DNA from: CAYSPG01 sp964432885
Lineage (GTDB): Bacteria; Bacteroidota; Bacteroidia; AKYH767-A; OLB10
DNA: 64,000 nucleotides
Direction: 5' to 3'
Assembly: GCA_964432885.1 (NCBI GenBank)
Contig: CAYSPG010000003.1
Location: forward strand, 1 to 64,000
Shown here: piece by piece, positions 51,490 to 60,443 of the stretch
How the letters are laid out: each line of letters opens with the position of its first letter
How positions within the stretch are numbered: position 1 is the first letter of the stretch
Translations under genes and position numbers: made by a program
The notes under the pieces: generated by a model
Told to the model about the DNA's origin: nothing
Databases searched by the model: none
The model's input: the letters and a program-made list of their open reading frames with translations, nothing else

Positions 51490-52380
51490 TCATTTAAAAT
51501 TATCTGCAACAATCAGTTCTTTACTTCCTTCGACATATTTATAAAATCCTGTGCCTGATTTTTTGCCAAGGTTACCGGCAGTAACCATATTTACCAGCAA
51601 GGGGCAAGGCGCATATTTTGGATTTCCAAAACCATCTTGCAGCACACGTAATATTGCAAGGCACACATCAAGGCCAATAAAATCGGCAAGTTGCAAAGGT
51701 CCCATTGGATGCGCCATACCCAGTTTCATTACCGTATCAATTTCGGCAACTCCAGCCACACCTTCATACAAAGTGTAAATTGCTTCGTTAATCATGGGCA
51801 TTAATATGCGGTTGGCAACAAAACCCGGGTAATCATTTACTTCAACCGGAATTTTTTCAAGCTTTTTACTCAAATCAAAAACAAGCCGTGTTACTTCATC
51901 ACTTGTTTTATAACCAAGAATTACCTCTACCAGTTTCATTACCGGAACCGGATTCATAAAATGCATGCCAATAACTTTATCGGCACGATTGGTAACAGCG
52001 GCTATTTTGGTTATTGATATGGATGATGTGTTTGATGCAAGTATTGTTTCAGGTTTGCATATTGCATCCAGTTCCCGAAAGATGGAAAATTTGATATTCT
52101 CGTTTTCAGATGCAGCTTCAATAACAAGGTCGGCATCTTTTACACCATCGGCAACTTTGGTAAAGGTGGTTATGTTTTTTAATGTGGCCTCTTTTAGTTC
52201 GGCAGTAAGTGTTCCTTTTGTCACCATCCTGTCTAAGTTTGAAGCAATTGTTTTTACCGCTTTTTGCAATGCCGTTTCGGAGATGTCAATTAAGGAAACC
52301 ATGTGACCGTATTGAGCACACACATGCGCAATGCCATTGCCCATAGTGCCCGATCCAATTACTGAAATGTTATGTATCAT
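51490..52380 (-). CDS. 3-hydroxybutyryl-CoA dehydrogenase (3-hydroxyacyl-CoA dehydrogenase family)
   Basis: A 296-residue NAD(P)-linked enzyme with VIGSGTMGNGIAHVCAQYGH as the dinucleotide-binding site, followed by IDISETAL, LASNTSSISITKIA, and GMHFMNPVPVMKLVEVI containing the catalytic His. EVNDYPGFVANRILMPMINEAI marks the dimer domain. It interconverts 3-hydroxyacyl-CoA and 3-ketoacyl-CoA. Length matches Hbd/PaaH-type enzymes. It lies 62 bases after the sugar transferase gene, in a spacer with a short tandem repeat, so co-transcription is uncertain. Confidence 0.93.
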   Translation of the reverse strand: MIHNISVIGSGTMGNGIAHVCAQYGHMVSLIDISETALQKAVKTIASNLDRMVTKGTLTAELKEATLKNITTFTKVADGVKDADLVIEAASENENIKFSIFRELDAICKPETILASNTSSISITKIAAVTNRADKVIGMHFMNPVPVMKLVEVILGYKTSDEVTRLVFDLSKKLEKIPVEVNDYPGFVANRILMPMINEAIYTLYEGVAGVAEIDTVMKLGMAHPMGPLQLADFIGLDVCLAILRVLQDGFGNPKYAPCPLLVNMVTAGNLGKKSGTGFYKYVEGSKELIVADNFK

Positions 52381-52392
52381 TATATTACCTGT

Positions 52393-52421
52393 TTATTGTT
52401 TGAAGTTTGTTGTTTGAAGTT
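52393..52421. repeat. Short direct repeat between the sugar transferase and hbd genes
   Basis: Two copies of a TTGTTTGAAGTT unit lie side by side (about 13-base period). Low-complexity spacer; no function assigned. Confidence 0.5.
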
Positions 52422-52442
52422 GGTAAGTAGTAAAATCATATA

Positions 52443-53864
52443 TCACTTACCCCTTCCCTGCACAATAATTTTAATGGTGTAAAATAATATTTTAAAATCA
52501 AGTGCAAGGCTCATATTTTCAATATAAATAATATCATACTTAAGGCGTTGCACCATTTGTTCAACATTTTCGGCATAGCCAAATTTTACTTGCCCCCATG
52601 AAGTAATGCCCGGCCTTACTTTGTGCAAGTGCCGGTAGTGTGGCGATTGTTTCATAATCTGGTCAATAAAATACTGTCGCTCGGGCCTTGGGCCTACCAA
52701 TGACATATCGCCCACAAGCACATTCCAAAACTGAGGTGTTTCATCAAGCCGTACTTTGCGCATAAATTTTCCAATGGGAGTAATTCGCTCATCATCCTTA
52801 CTCGAAAGTTTAGGCACTCCGTTTTCGGCATCAATGTACATCGAGCGAAATTTTAAAATATTAAACGGGTTACCGTGCAGGCCTATGCGCTCCTGTTTAA
52901 AAATGATGGGGCCGTGCGATGTAAGTTTTACAATTATAGCAGTAATAATATATACAGGAGATAAAAGTAATAACAGCATCAGCGATGCCACAATATCAAT
53001 CATCCGTTTGGCATATTGCTGCCACACGGGCATAAGGTGTGGGTAAATTTCGATAAGCGCTGCACCAAAAATTGAATTCATTTTTACCGAGCCCGAAAGA
53101 ATGTCATACATATCAGGAATAATTTTTACTATTACGCCTGTATCTTCCAGCTCGTTTATGATGCGGCCAATGTTTTCGTGCTCCGATGATTCAATGGCAA
53201 TAATCACTTCCTCTATTTTTTTTTCGGTAAGTATGCTTTTGATGTTTTGCACCGTACCAAGGTGTGGAATTTTATCTTTTAAATATTTTCCATTGTTGTC
53301 GTCAACATGTATATAGCCCACAAATAAGTTACCCTGGCTGGTTTTTTGCGATTGCAACTCATCTAAAATTTTAAGCGCATTTTGACTACTGCCCACCAGC
53401 AAGGTATTAAAACCAATTTGGCGCGATTTAATTTTATTACCTGTTATCGTGGTAAGCACAAGCCTTAAAAAAACAGTAATGCCAAAATGCAAACCAAGCA
53501 GTGTAAAAAATGTATGATAATAACTTTTATAGGTGATAATAATATCGTCAAGCAATAAAGCAAAAAATAAAATGAGCACACCAATAATAGAGCTCATTGC
53601 AGTTTGGCCCAAATCTTTTAATCTCGACTTGCGGTAAATATTATTGTATGTGCCCAAAAAAGCATAAAAAATAACCCACCCAATTGGTATGATAATAATT
53701 CCCAAATAGAATTTTTTATCAGCCAGTAATGCCTCCGAAAAATTGATAGTTCCCGGTTCAATATAAATTTTGCGGTAAACATAAAACAATGCCCATGCCA
53801 ATGCAGCTGAAAAATAATCGGCAATAACATATCGAACTACATGCTTTTTTTTATCCATTGCCAA
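52443..53864 (-). CDS. Polyprenyl-phosphate sugar phosphotransferase (initiating sugar transferase)
   Basis: A 473-residue protein of the WbaP/WcaJ type. Four to five N-terminal membrane helices and a Rossmann-like CoA-binding-type middle (SSQNALKILDELQSQ) lead to the catalytic domain: KRMIDIVASLMLLLLLSPVYI, FKQERIGLHGNPFNILKFRSM, VRLDETPQFWNVLVGDMSLVGPRPE and VRPGITSWGQV. It moves a sugar-1-phosphate from a nucleotide-sugar onto undecaprenyl phosphate, the first step of a surface glycan. It starts one base after the lipoprotein gene's stop. It could prime the glycan elongated by the transferases at 2.5-6.6 kb (inference). Confidence 0.95.
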   Translation of the reverse strand: MAMDKKKHVVRYVIADYFSAALAWALFYVYRKIYIEPGTINFSEALLADKKFYLGIIIIPIGWVIFYAFLGTYNNIYRKSRLKDLGQTAMSSIIGVLILFFALLLDDIIITYKSYYHTFFTLLGLHFGITVFLRLVLTTITGNKIKSRQIGFNTLLVGSSQNALKILDELQSQKTSQGNLFVGYIHVDDNNGKYLKDKIPHLGTVQNIKSILTEKKIEEVIIAIESSEHENIGRIINELEDTGVIVKIIPDMYDILSGSVKMNSIFGAALIEIYPHLMPVWQQYAKRMIDIVASLMLLLLLSPVYIITAIIVKLTSHGPIIFKQERIGLHGNPFNILKFRSMYIDAENGVPKLSSKDDERITPIGKFMRKVRLDETPQFWNVLVGDMSLVGPRPERQYFIDQIMKQSPHYRHLHKVRPGITSWGQVKFGYAENVEQMVQRLKYDIIYIENMSLALDFKILFYTIKIIVQGRGK

Positions 53865-54728
53865 TTAATTGTTCACAATTTTAATGTTGTCGAAATAAAT
53901 TTCGCCTTTTACACTCACATCCGTGCGCGAGGTTCCAAATAGCAACCTGTAGTATTTTGCACTGGGTGTGGCAGCTGCTGTTGGAGCCACTTCAATATAT
54001 ATTTTATTCCAATCATTGCTTGGGTTAAGTGTAATTATCGAAAACTTGATTGTTGTTCCGGCAGCGTCTTCTGCCTGTAACATTACCTTAAAGGGTATTG
54101 TGTTTCGGTAGTTCATCTCAAGATAAATGTTACTGCTCGATGCTTTAGGAAGTGACAACTGTTGCGATTTAACCTCAAACTGGTACTGCCCGGAATCTAA
54201 AAACACCGCTCCGCATTTTGTTCCTTCAAATACTTTTTGCAAATCGGTTTCAAAAACCATCACGGTATCGCTGTTATCGCCACGTACAAAATGCATCAAT
54301 CCTTCAAAGTCATCTAAAAACGGAAACTCGTTTTCGGGATAATACGTGGTGGTATCTACTGGCACCACTGTGGTTTCGCCCGATTTTAATTCAACCTCGG
54401 TGGTAACAAATTGAAAAAACGGGTAGGCAATATGTGTGGCGTTAATTCCGTTTTGCAAAACTCCGGGCTTTATCGAAAGTTTGTGCGTGCCATCATACAG
54501 CACCGGAAAAGCAGTGCCTATTTCATATACACCCACAGGATTATTATCAATATATACCCATGCATCTTTTATTTTTGATGACGAACTTCCTTCTTTTGTG
54601 TAGTTTGTTGCCAGAAATATGCTGTCAATTTTTAAATACGATGGAACAGGCTCTGCAGGATTTATAACATTGCACCCTGCCATTGCAAGCAACGCGCCAC
54701 AACACAAAAAAATTATCAATCGCATCAT
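53865..54728 (-). CDS. Lipoprotein of unknown function
   Basis: A 287-residue protein with a lipobox at LAMAGC (Cys19). An N-terminal Ig-like half has KIKDAWVYIDNNPVGVYEIGT and ATHIAYPFFQFV. A C-terminal jelly-roll-like half has YFDNIKIVNN at the end, a common last strand in carbohydrate-binding-like modules. No catalytic residues seen. It overlaps the Gfo/Idh gene's stop by 4 bases and abuts the sugar transferase gene, so the three are surely co-transcribed. Confidence 0.8.
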   Translation of the reverse strand: MMRLIIFLCCGALLAMAGCNVINPAEPVPSYLKIDSIFLATNYTKEGSSSSKIKDAWVYIDNNPVGVYEIGTAFPVLYDGTHKLSIKPGVLQNGINATHIAYPFFQFVTTEVELKSGETTVVPVDTTTYYPENEFPFLDDFEGLMHFVRGDNSDTVMVFETDLQKVFEGTKCGAVFLDSGQYQFEVKSQQLSLPKASSSNIYLEMNYRNTIPFKVMLQAEDAAGTTIKFSIITLNPSNDWNKIYIEVAPTAAATPSAKYYRLLFGTSRTDVSVKGEIYFDNIKIVNN

Positions 54729-55717
54729 TGATTAATACTTACAGGGTTCATTACTAATTTATCCATTATTTGTTGAGCCACTTTAAGGGCAGCATATCCA
54801 TCCTCTATCGTAACTATTGGTTGCGCATTATTATTTATTGCATCAGCAAATGTGCGCAACTCCTCTTTTATCGCATTGCTATCGGCTATGTTTGGGTTCG
54901 AAAATTCTATTACTTTTTTCTGTTTTCCGTTTCCGGGATCAATTACCAATGCAAATGGGTCTTCAACAGGCATAGCATCGCGCATCTTTATTACTTCCGA
55001 TTTCTTTTTCAAAAAGTCTATTGATACATACGAATCCTTCTGAAAAAACCTTGACTTACGCATATTTTTCATGCTTATGCGGCTGGCCGTTAAATTGGCA
55101 ACACAACCATTCTCAAACTCAATGCGGGCATTGGCAATATCAGGTGTATCGCTAATTATCGAAACCCCGCTGGTATTTATTTTCTTTATTTCCGACCGCA
55201 CCACACTAAGTATAATATCAATATCATGTATCATCAGGTCAAGCACAACAGGCACATCGGTTCCCCTTGGGTTAAACTGGGCCAGCCTGTGTGTTTCTAT
55301 AAACATAGGACGTGTAAGTTTATCTTTTGCTGCCACAAATGCGGGATTAAATCGCTCTACATGCCCAATCTGAACTTTTACATTAGCCTCTTGCGACAGA
55401 TTCATTATCTCCTTTGCTTCGGCAAGGGTACTGCTAACGGGCTTTTCAATAAAAATGTGGCACCCACTCTTTATAGCCATTACAGCATATTCATGATGCC
55501 ATAATGTGGGAGTTACTATGTCAATTACATCGCAAGCCTTTATCAAATCCTCTGCCGATTTAAAACCAGCAACCCCAAGTTCTGCTTCCGTCTTAGCCAA
55601 AACTTCAGCATCATTATCGTAAAAACCTATAGGCTGGTAAGAGCTTAATTCCTTAATTAGCTTTAAGTGTATTTTGCCCAAATGCCCGGCTCCAATAACT
55701 CCTATTTTAAGCATCAA
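54725..55717 (-). CDS. Gfo/Idh/MocA-family NAD(P)-dependent oxidoreductase
   Basis: A 330-residue protein with IGVIGAGHLGKIHLKLIKEL, the EKPVSST motif (EKP signature) and GHVERFNPAFVAAK, then MIHDIDIILSVV and the beta-sheet domain. These enzymes oxidise or reduce sugars and sugar nucleotides, for example UDP-GlcNAcA 3-dehydrogenases of the WlbA type. That fits its coupling to the sugar transferase two genes downstream. The exact substrate cannot be read from the sequence. The upstream sequence contains a TTG-N19-TACCTTCG promoter-like arrangement. Confidence 0.9.
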   Translation of the reverse strand: MMLKIGVIGAGHLGKIHLKLIKELSSYQPIGFYDNDAEVLAKTEAELGVAGFKSAEDLIKACDVIDIVTPTLWHHEYAVMAIKSGCHIFIEKPVSSTLAEAKEIMNLSQEANVKVQIGHVERFNPAFVAAKDKLTRPMFIETHRLAQFNPRGTDVPVVLDLMIHDIDIILSVVRSEIKKINTSGVSIISDTPDIANARIEFENGCVANLTASRISMKNMRKSRFFQKDSYVSIDFLKKKSEVIKMRDAMPVEDPFALVIDPGNGKQKKVIEFSNPNIADSNAIKEELRTFADAINNNAQPIVTIEDGYAALKVAQQIMDKLVMNPVSINQ

Positions 55718-56141
55718 AAAAAATTTGCGCGAAGGTAAAAATTTGTTTCTTTGGCAAGGATGTACACTCGTATTTTGTTCACTGTAATTTACATTGGAGA
55801 CTCAACAAAATTTAATTCCGAATGCCCTGAAGATTGTTTTGGCATTGTTGAAGGAGTAAGGATTAATAAGAAGCTATTTCTTTTCTAATCAAGGCCGTTA
55901 AGGCTCAAAGTTTCCTTTATAAGCTTACTTCATCGAAACAATGCATATTTTTCTGCTTTTGCCTCTTGCGTATACTCCACTCTTTGTGAATTAAATATTG
56001 CAGGGAATTAAAACGAATACCGAAATAAAATTTGCAGGAAAAAACGACTTGAAATAAAAAATTAAGTTTTATTTTGGTATGAAATGAAAATACAAACGGG
56101 ATAATAACGGAAAAATAATACCAGCAAAAAAATAAACGTAA
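55718..56141. other. Gene-free stretch between the polysaccharide and carotenoid groups
   Basis: This 424-base AT-rich stretch has no reading frame of note, no repeat and no RNA structure I can recognise, apart from the possible promoter just upstream of the Gfo/Idh gene. Confidence 0.4.
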
Positions 56142-56597
56142 TTAATCCAAAAGCGAATTGGTTTTTCTGAAATACTTAAACGGAACCCACAGCATTCCGA
56201 AACACTCTCCTTGTTCTTTTCCTAAATGTTTGTGATGTATTTTGTGTGCTCTGCGTATGGCTTTGAAATAGAAGTTATCTGTGTTTCTTAATAACTTAAA
56301 CCGCTGATGTATAAAAATATCGTGTACAAAAAAATATGCAAACCCATAAAGTGTAATTCCTAACCCAATCCAGAAAAGAAAGTTGTAATTCATTTGCATT
56401 CCAGCTAACAATCCTGCAACTCCCGGCAAAGCAAATATCAAAAAGAAGAAATCATTGTGCTCAAAAAAACCTTTGCTTTCTTTTTTGTGATGGTCTTTGT
56501 GCAACATCCACAGCAACCCATGCATGATGTATTTGTGAGTGAACCATGCAACACCTTCCATGGCTATGAACGAAAGGAAAACAATTAACATATTCAT
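56142..56597 (-). CDS. crtZ: Beta-carotene hydroxylase (CrtZ type)
   Basis: A 151-residue membrane di-iron enzyme. The histidine clusters are complete: HKYIMH, HKDHH, HDIFIH and the RRAHKIHHKH block. CrtZ hydroxylates the ionone rings of beta-carotene at C3 to give zeaxanthin. It is the last gene of the carotenoid operon, 10 bases after the SRPBCC gene. No lycopene cyclase gene, needed to make its substrate, is in this window. Confidence 0.93.
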   Translation of the reverse strand: MNMLIVFLSFIAMEGVAWFTHKYIMHGLLWMLHKDHHKKESKGFFEHNDFFFLIFALPGVAGLLAGMQMNYNFLFWIGLGITLYGFAYFFVHDIFIHQRFKLLRNTDNFYFKAIRRAHKIHHKHLGKEQGECFGMLWVPFKYFRKTNSLLD

Positions 56598-56607
56598 TTG
56601 ATGAGTT

Positions 56608-57072
56608 TTATTTTTTTTTAAAGATATTTTTTATAGCCTGTGTTCTATAATCAAAAATGTGTTTCAACTTTTTCTGAATTGTTTTTTTCAGGAGCAACGA
56701 CCCAATTGGTTCAAATGGGATAGCATATTCAACTTCATCTTTCATTATTGTTCCATTGTCCGTTTTATGAAAGCTATGCTTATGAATCCATTTACGGTAT
56801 GGGCCTTTCAGTTGTTCATCAACAAAGAAAAATGGTTTATCCACATTATGAATTACTGTTGTCCAATTAACTTTTATACTCAATAGCGGAACTACTGAAT
56901 ATTCAATTAAAAGTTTGTCGCTTATGCATTCGGGTAAATTATTTGAAAGAATTTTAAATTTCATTTCCGGAGGCGTAATCCGCTGCAGGTTTTTTGGACT
57001 TGAAAAAAAATCCCATACCTCATCAATGTTTGAAGGAATATATATCTCTCTTTCTAACGAGTATGTTTTCAT
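56608..57072 (-). CDS. SRPBCC-fold protein in the carotenoid operon
   Basis: A 154-residue START/SRPBCC-type ligand-binding protein with MKTYSLEREIYIPSNIDEVWDFFSSPKNLQRITPPEMKF's conserved pattern (residues 1-39, keyed by WDFFS and LQRITPP), VNWTTVIHNVDKPFFFVDEQLKGPYRKWIHKHSF, and a C-terminal helix. The fold has a hydrophobic cavity. Placed between idi and crtZ (4-base overlap with idi), it might bind carotenoids or intermediates, but no experiment known to me shows it. Confidence 0.82.
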   Translation of the reverse strand: MKTYSLEREIYIPSNIDEVWDFFSSPKNLQRITPPEMKFKILSNNLPECISDKLLIEYSVVPLLSIKVNWTTVIHNVDKPFFFVDEQLKGPYRKWIHKHSFHKTDNGTIMKDEVEYAIPFEPIGSLLLKKTIQKKLKHIFDYRTQAIKNIFKKK

Positions 57073-57647
57073 GACATCACAAGGCTTGAACTTTTCAGAA
57101 TTTCTCTTTCATTTTTCATGTTAAAAAATTCTGATGCTTTTTCAAAAACAAGTTTAAACCAAACGGTGAACATTTCAGGATTTTTATAAACCTCCCTTTT
57201 CAAATCCTTCAGTGAAATATATTTCCAGTCATCAACCTCTGAATTATCAGGTGTAGGCAACTTGTCACTCATACCAATAAACACATGGTCTAATTCATTT
57301 TCAATCAATCCATTTTCAAAATTTGTTTTGTATTGAAAAGTAAAGGCAAACTGAGTTGTACAATCCAAACCCATTTCTTCTTTCAATCTTCTTGCAACAG
57401 CATCTTCAGTATCCTCACCAAACCTTGGATGACTGCAACAGGTATTTGTCCAAAGCCCACCGGAGTGATATTTGTCCCTGGCTCGCTGTTGCAAAAGCAA
57501 TTCACCTTTGCTATTGAAAATAAAAACAGAAAAAGCACGATGCAAAGTGCCCAATTGATGCACCAGTTTTTTTTCCAGTTTGCCCCATGGCTTGTCGCTT
57601 TCGTCAACAAGTATCAGCATGTCTTCTTCATTTATTTTGTTTAGCAT
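57069..57647 (-). CDS. idi: Isopentenyl-diphosphate delta-isomerase, type I
   Basis: A Nudix-fold enzyme of 192 residues that interconverts IPP and DMAPP, the precursors of carotenoids. TNTCCSHPRFGEDTEDAVARRLKEEMGLD carries the catalytic Cys and Nudix-like glutamates, and LHRAFSVFIFNSKGELLLQQRA is typical of type I. The ATG at 57647 overlaps the upstream gene by 20 bases; an in-frame ATG at 57620 (MLILVDESD), 7 bases past the upstream stop, is also plausible. Metal-binding His residues are present. Confidence 0.94.
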   Translation of the reverse strand: MLNKINEEDMLILVDESDKPWGKLEKKLVHQLGTLHRAFSVFIFNSKGELLLQQRARDKYHSGGLWTNTCCSHPRFGEDTEDAVARRLKEEMGLDCTTQFAFTFQYKTNFENGLIENELDHVFIGMSDKLPTPDNSEVDDWKYISLKDLKREVYKNPEMFTVWFKLVFEKASEFFNMKNEREILKSSSLVMS

Positions 57648-58092
57648 AATTTTTTAAATAACTGTTTATGATTTCTTTTAATTCCATATCATACATGCTT
57701 GATAAACTACTTATAAGAAATTGCTTGTCGGAATTTATTTCACTCTTATAGCCAAGATATGAAGGAGAGTTGGTTTGAATAGTAAATCGTAAATATCTCA
57801 GTTCAGTACTGGATGGATTGGAAGCAATGGCTGATTCTATTATTGATTTACCTTCGGAAAAAGTTTTCAATTTGCTATATGGATTGAAATAATATTTTGC
57901 CATAAGCATTTTTGTGGCGCCATAATATCCTTTTGCTATATAATTATCCGACATGTATGTTTCACATTCACTCATCAATAACTTCGCTTTGTATTTATCA
58001 TTAGCCGCTTCAGAATACAGGTTTCTAAGATTGGAATAATTAACACTGTCCACAGAGTAGGCAATTGAGATTAAAAGCAAAAGAGCTTTCAT
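57628..58092 (-). CDS. Small secreted protein of unknown function in the carotenoid operon
   Basis: A 154-residue protein with a short signal-like N-terminus (MKALLLLISIAYSVDS). The rest looks all-helical: LRNLYSEAANDKYKAKLLMSECETYM, YYGATKMLMAKYYFNPYSKLKTF, AIASNPSSTELRYLRFTIQTN and LISSLSSMYDMELKEIINSYL. This suggests one or two TPR-like units. Similar genes occur next to crtB/idi in other Bacteroidota as far as I remember; no function is known. It starts 1 base after crtB's stop. Confidence 0.75.
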   Translation of the reverse strand: MKALLLLISIAYSVDSVNYSNLRNLYSEAANDKYKAKLLMSECETYMSDNYIAKGYYGATKMLMAKYYFNPYSKLKTFSEGKSIIESAIASNPSSTELRYLRFTIQTNSPSYLGYKSEINSDKQFLISSLSSMYDMELKEIINSYLKNYAKQNK

Positions 58093-58093
58093 T

Positions 58094-58930
58094 TCAAAAC
58101 AAATTGAGTTGCAGTTTTAGATTTGATTTGAGCAACAAAAGATATTTTTCGTAGTTGGGAATACGAACTCTTTCTTTAAGAATTCTACAAGGAGGTAACT
58201 GCTTTATTTTTTTAAAGAGCATCAGATAATAATAATAAGCCAGGAAAACACCTCGCCTTGAAGTTGAGGGTAATTTCAAAATGCCTTTTAAAGATTCGTG
58301 AAAATCTCTGTCAATATCATTCTCAATTTTAGTTTTCTCAGCATTCGAAAAGTTTTGCAAATCAACTTCAGGAAAATAAGTTCTTCCTAATTCTAAATTG
58401 TCAGCTTTTACATCCCGAAGAAAATTTACTTTTTGAAATGCTGCTCCTAATTTCATGGCAGAATGCTTTAACTGGTTGTATAATTTTTTATTTCCCTCTG
58501 TAAATACGCACAAGCACATTAACCCAACGGCTTGAGCAGAACCGAAAATATATACTTTATATTCTGCATCATCGTATACTTTTTTTTTCAAATCCATTTC
58601 CATGCTATTCATAAATGACTCAATCAAATCAAGAGGAATTTCAAATTGATTAACAACTTGCTGAAAAGAGTTGAGTATTGGGTTTAACGAAATTTTATTT
58701 TCAATTGCTTCAAAAGTCTGCTTCTTGAAATCAGCTAATAAATATTCCTTATTGTATCCGTGAAAGCTGTCAACAATTTCGTCTGCTAATCGCACAAATC
58801 CATAAATGGAATATATGGGTGCATGCATTTTTTTATTGAGAAATAAAATTCCCATAGAGAAACTGGTGCTGTATTTTTTAGTTGTCAAACGACTACAGTC
58901 AACTGAGAGGTCGTCAAATAATTGCTTCAT
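58094..58930 (-). CDS. crtB: Phytoene synthase
   Basis: CrtB condenses two GGPP to phytoene. The 278-residue protein has the two aspartate-rich motifs: VRLADEIVDSF (first Mg site) and FLRDVKADNLELGRTYFP (second), plus YSTSFSMGILFLNKKMHAPIYSIYGF. Length is normal. It overlaps the end of crtI by 17 bases. Confidence 0.95.
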   Translation of the reverse strand: MKQLFDDLSVDCSRLTTKKYSTSFSMGILFLNKKMHAPIYSIYGFVRLADEIVDSFHGYNKEYLLADFKKQTFEAIENKISLNPILNSFQQVVNQFEIPLDLIESFMNSMEMDLKKKVYDDAEYKVYIFGSAQAVGLMCLCVFTEGNKKLYNQLKHSAMKLGAAFQKVNFLRDVKADNLELGRTYFPEVDLQNFSNAEKTKIENDIDRDFHESLKGILKLPSTSRRGVFLAYYYYLMLFKKIKQLPPCRILKERVRIPNYEKYLLLLKSNLKLQLNLF

Positions 58931-60410
58931 GATTAATTTTATTTAGTTCTTTATTTATTAATGTGGCTGCAATCTTTCCTGAAATAATTGCAGGAGGAAC
59001 TCCCGGACCCGGCACAGTAAGTTGTCCGGCATAAATCAGGTTGCTGATTTTTTTGTTTTTGATTTTAGGTTTCATGATGGCGGTTTGCATCAGTGTGTTT
59101 GCCAAGCCATAAGCATTGCCTTTGTAAGAATTATAGTCAGTGATATAATCATTAATGCAATAACTTTTTTTGTAAATGATATGTTTACGAATTTGCTCAT
59201 TGAAATTTTGTTCGAAACGTTTTATCATCACATCAAAATATTTTTCACGAAATTGTTTTGTGTCTTCTAACCCGGGTGCAATAGGCATGAGGAGAAAAAT
59301 ATTTTCGTATCCTTCAGGAGCAATCGTTTTATCTGTTTTAGAAGGACAACACATATAAAAAAGTGGCTTGGTGGGAGGTTGTGGAGTTTTATAAATTTCT
59401 TTTGAGTGTTGTTTTAAACTCTCATCAAAAAATAAGGTGTGATGATTTATGGAATTAATTTTTCTATTAAGTCCCAAATAATAAACAAGGCATGATGGGG
59501 CGAATATTTTTTTGCTCCAATATTTTTCAGTGTAATTTCTCTCTTCAGCATTTAATAAATTATTTTCAATATGATGATAATCTGCTCCAGCAATTACACC
59601 ATCACATTTAAATAAATTTCCATTTGCAGTAATTGAAACTGCTTTATTGTTAACAACATTAATTTTCTCAACCGCAATGTTGAAATGAAAGTTTACACCA
59701 AGAGATTTTGCAAGCTGAACAAATCCATCGACTACTTTCCCAAACCCACCTTGAGGATACCATGTTCCTAATTTTAAACCAGCGTAATTCATTAAACTGT
59801 ATAGAGCCGGAGTTTCTTCAGGCATGGCGCCTAAAAATAAAACCGGAAACTCCATCAAGGCCAGCAATTTTTCATTTGTGAAATATTTTCTAAGGTGCTT
59901 GCTGAAGGAAGAAAATACCTGTAAACGAAACATGCCAGAGATAACTTTTGAATCAATAAATTCAGTTGCAGATAATCCTGGTTTGTAAACAAGATTTTCA
60001 ATTCCTGTTTTATACTTGTATTCTGCTTCATGCATGAACTTTTGCAGTTGAATTGAGCTGCCCGGTTCAATTTTCTCAAAAAATTGTTTTAGCTCTTCAA
60101 AATCCTGAGGAATATGTTCAATATGATTTTTTCCAAATACAACATCAAATGCAGGGTGCAATAGTTCCAGTTTATAGAAATCGGAAACTTTAAAGTTAAA
60201 GTCACTGAAAAATTTCTCATATACATCAGGCATCCAATACCAGCTTGGCCCCATATCAAACACAAAACCATCTTCAGTTTTTAGCTGCCTGGCTCTTCCA
60301 CCTGCAGTATTATTTTTTTCAAATACATGCACCTTATGCCCCTCTGCAGCCAAATAACATGCAGCACTCAAACCCGAAAATCCGGAGCCGATTACTACTA
60401 CTTTAGGCAT
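58914..60410 (-). CDS. crtI: Phytoene desaturase
   Basis: CrtI converts phytoene to lycopene through successive FAD-dependent desaturations. The 498-residue protein opens with VVVIGSGFSGLSAACYLAAEGHKVHVFEKN and AGGRARQ for FAD. MGPSWYWMPDVYEKFF and WYPQGGFGKVVDGF follow, and the C-terminal LIYAGQLTVPGPGVPPAIISGKIAATLI is the carotenoid-desaturase signature. It follows the regulator gene by 26 bases, and an inverted repeat lies in that gap. Confidence 0.95.
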   Translation of the reverse strand: MPKVVVIGSGFSGLSAACYLAAEGHKVHVFEKNNTAGGRARQLKTEDGFVFDMGPSWYWMPDVYEKFFSDFNFKVSDFYKLELLHPAFDVVFGKNHIEHIPQDFEELKQFFEKIEPGSSIQLQKFMHEAEYKYKTGIENLVYKPGLSATEFIDSKVISGMFRLQVFSSFSKHLRKYFTNEKLLALMEFPVLFLGAMPEETPALYSLMNYAGLKLGTWYPQGGFGKVVDGFVQLAKSLGVNFHFNIAVEKINVVNNKAVSITANGNLFKCDGVIAGADYHHIENNLLNAEERNYTEKYWSKKIFAPSCLVYYLGLNRKINSINHHTLFFDESLKQHSKEIYKTPQPPTKPLFYMCCPSKTDKTIAPEGYENIFLLMPIAPGLEDTKQFREKYFDVMIKRFEQNFNEQIRKHIIYKKSYCINDYITDYNSYKGNAYGLANTLMQTAIMKPKIKNKKISNLIYAGQLTVPGPGVPPAIISGKIAATLINKELNKINHEAII

Positions 60411-60413
60411 TGA

Positions 60414-60443
60414 TGTATAGATATATATTAATATAATTAGACA
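60414..60443. promoter_or_regulatory. Inverted repeat between the regulator and crtI genes
   Basis: TGTATAGATATA (60414-60425) and TATAATTAGACA (60432-60443) are imperfect inverted arms of the TGTmTA type also present upstream of the regulator gene. The right arm runs into the last codon of the regulator gene. A possible internal operator. Confidence 0.5.
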
